Source: a bacterium (GTDB taxonomy: Bacteria; Sumerlaeota; Sumerlaeia; UBA8349). Taken from it: DNA of 15,479 nucleotides. The DNA lies in contig JABMPG010000717.1 of the NCBI GenBank assembly GCA_013203855.1, positions 1 through 15,479 of the forward strand, in the 5' to 3' direction. Under the pieces are notes generated by a model. It was not told the DNA's origin, ran no database searches, and saw only the letters and a program-made list of their open reading frames with translations. This document shows positions 14,724 to 15,479 of this stretch, piece after piece. Within the stretch, counting starts at the first letter, position 1; the number at the start of each line of letters is the position of its first letter. The position numbers and the translations under genes are program-made.

Positions 14724-15479
14724 ATGCCGAGTTTCAGAGATTCCAAGCTCAAAGCCCACAACCGCAATCCGCGATCTGCAATCTGCAATCTGAAATTTCT
14801 CGTGTCTGCCCTGTGCCTGGTCACTCTCCTTGCCTGCGCCCGCGTCCCCGTCACCGGCCGCCGCACCCTGAACCTCATCTCCGAGTCCCAGATCAACCAG
14901 ACGAGTTTTCAGCAATACGGGAATTTCCTCAAGGAACACCAGGTCGTCACCGGCACCGCCGAAAGTCGCATGGTTGCCGATGTGGGCGGCCGCATTCAGA
15001 AAGCCGTCGAAAAATATATGCTCGAGAACAATCTCCAGGACAAGATCGCAGGCTACGAGTGGGAGTACAACCTCGTCGCTGACGAACAGGTCAACGCGTT
15101 CTGTATGCCCGGCGGCAAGGTCGTCTTCTACCAAGGGATCATGCCTGTGTGCCAGGACGAGAACGGCGTCGCGGTCGTGATGGGGCACGAGGTGGCCCAC
15201 GCCATCGCCGAGCACGGCAACGAACGCATGAGCCAGGGCCTTATTGTCCAGTTTGGCGGCGCGGCCCTCAGCCAGGCTTTGGCCGAAAAGCCGCAGCAAG
15301 CCCAGCAACTTGCCATGGCGGCATTCGGCGCCGGAACCAGTGTCGGCGTTCTCCTGCCCTACAGCCGCCTTCATGAATCCGAAGCCGACCACCTGGGCCT
15401 CATCTTCATGGCCATGGCGGGCTACAATCCCGAGGGCGCCGTAGCATTCTGGAAACGCATGGCCCAGAAAAGCGAGGGC
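14724..15479 (+). CDS. M48-family zinc metallopeptidase lipoprotein (3' end beyond window)
   Basis: The first 252 residues of a peptidase in the family of periplasmic quality-control proteases related to LoiP/BepA. The signal peptide ends in a lipobox LLAC with the lipidated Cys at 38, followed by ARVPVTGRR, typical of this lipoprotein group. The zinc site is HEVAH (H155, E156, H159) with a likely third ligand at E218 in SRLHESEAD (E-x3-D, 218-222). NAFCMPGGKVVFYQGI (124-139) is the usual edge strand before the HExxH helix. It should degrade misfolded or misassembled proteins at the cell envelope. The start is ATG 14724 with GAGGA at 14712-14716, seven bases upstream; in-frame ATGs at 14640, 14643 and 14700 would add a longer, unusual n-region. 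The gene runs off the window with no stop. Confidence 0.9.
   Translation, partial: MPSFRDSKLKAHNRNPRSAICNLKFLVSALCLVTLLACARVPVTGRRTLNLISESQINQTSFQQYGNFLKEHQVVTGTAESRMVADVGGRIQKAVEKYMLENNLQDKIAGYEWEYNLVADEQVNAFCMPGGKVVFYQGIMPVCQDENGVAVVMGHEVAHAIAEHGNERMSQGLIVQFGGAALSQALAEKPQQAQQLAMAAFGAGTSVGVLLPYSRLHESEADHLGLIFMAMAGYNPEGAVAFWKRMAQKSEG
14763..14797 (+). repeat. Five tandem 7-base repeats in the M48 signal-peptide region
   Basis: Units are CGCAATC, CGCGATC, TGCAATC, TGCAATC and TGAAATT, consecutive and in register. Because 7 is not a multiple of 3, the repeat is read in all three phases and gives NPRSAICNLKF in the n-region of the lipoprotein signal peptide. The unit is degenerate at the ends and exact in the centre. 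Similar heptamer arrays are dispersed in some bacterial genomes; whether this one is dispersed here cannot be seen from one window. Confidence 0.7.

Noticed and set aside
14156..14896. Upstream extension of the tyrS frame by 247 codons
   Set aside because: The family N-terminus starts at MEKTQKQ; the extension is unlike any TyrRS and overlaps the M48 gene.

Overview
The window is about 15.5 kb of GC-rich bacterial DNA with dense genes, short gaps and a strong preference for C- or G-ending codons. Nothing in it fixes the taxon. The combination of a secreted beta-helix/Ig-repeat protein, a 'CxxVPVTGRR'-type M48 lipoprotein, zf-TFIIB zinc-ribbon proteins and a heptamer repeat suggests a Gram-negative, probably uncultivated lineage of the PVC / Hydrogenedentota / Sumerlaeota sort. 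That placement is inference.

Left block (1-2591, + strand): the end of an unidentified membrane protein, a three-zinc-ribbon protein with a GTG start, leuD (3-isopropylmalate dehydratase small subunit) and a cystathionine gamma-synthase-like PLP enzyme. The genes are 6-14 bases apart, so they look like one operon. A 440-base leader with hairpins follows.

Centre (3032-9097, + strand): one very large secreted protein of 2021 residues. Its N-terminal half-megadalton-scale architecture is a signal peptide, a GH141-like right-handed parallel beta-helix of about 650 residues, then 15 tandem Ig-like domains, with no recognisable anchor at the end. It is closed by a strong intrinsic terminator at 9129-9160. 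It probably acts on polysaccharide outside the cell.

Right block (9361-14155, - strand): tyrS, then a PpiD-like membrane-anchored periplasmic chaperone, then aspartate aminotransferase, transcribed towards the giant gene. The most unusual point is in tyrS: the S4 RNA-binding domain is cut by an in-frame TAA, yet the 30 codons beyond it still encode the expected TyrRS C-terminus in the same frame.

Right end (14156-15479): a divergent gap holding a small ORF with signs of two compensating frameshifts, followed on the + strand by a truncated (by the window edge) M48 metallopeptidase lipoprotein whose signal-peptide n-region is built from 7-base tandem repeats.

I found no CRISPR array, no transposase, no rRNA or tRNA gene, and no clear new defence system. 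The items most worth checking are the interrupted tyrS, the 15 Ig domains that keep only one of the two usual disulfide cysteines, and the small frame-switching ORF.
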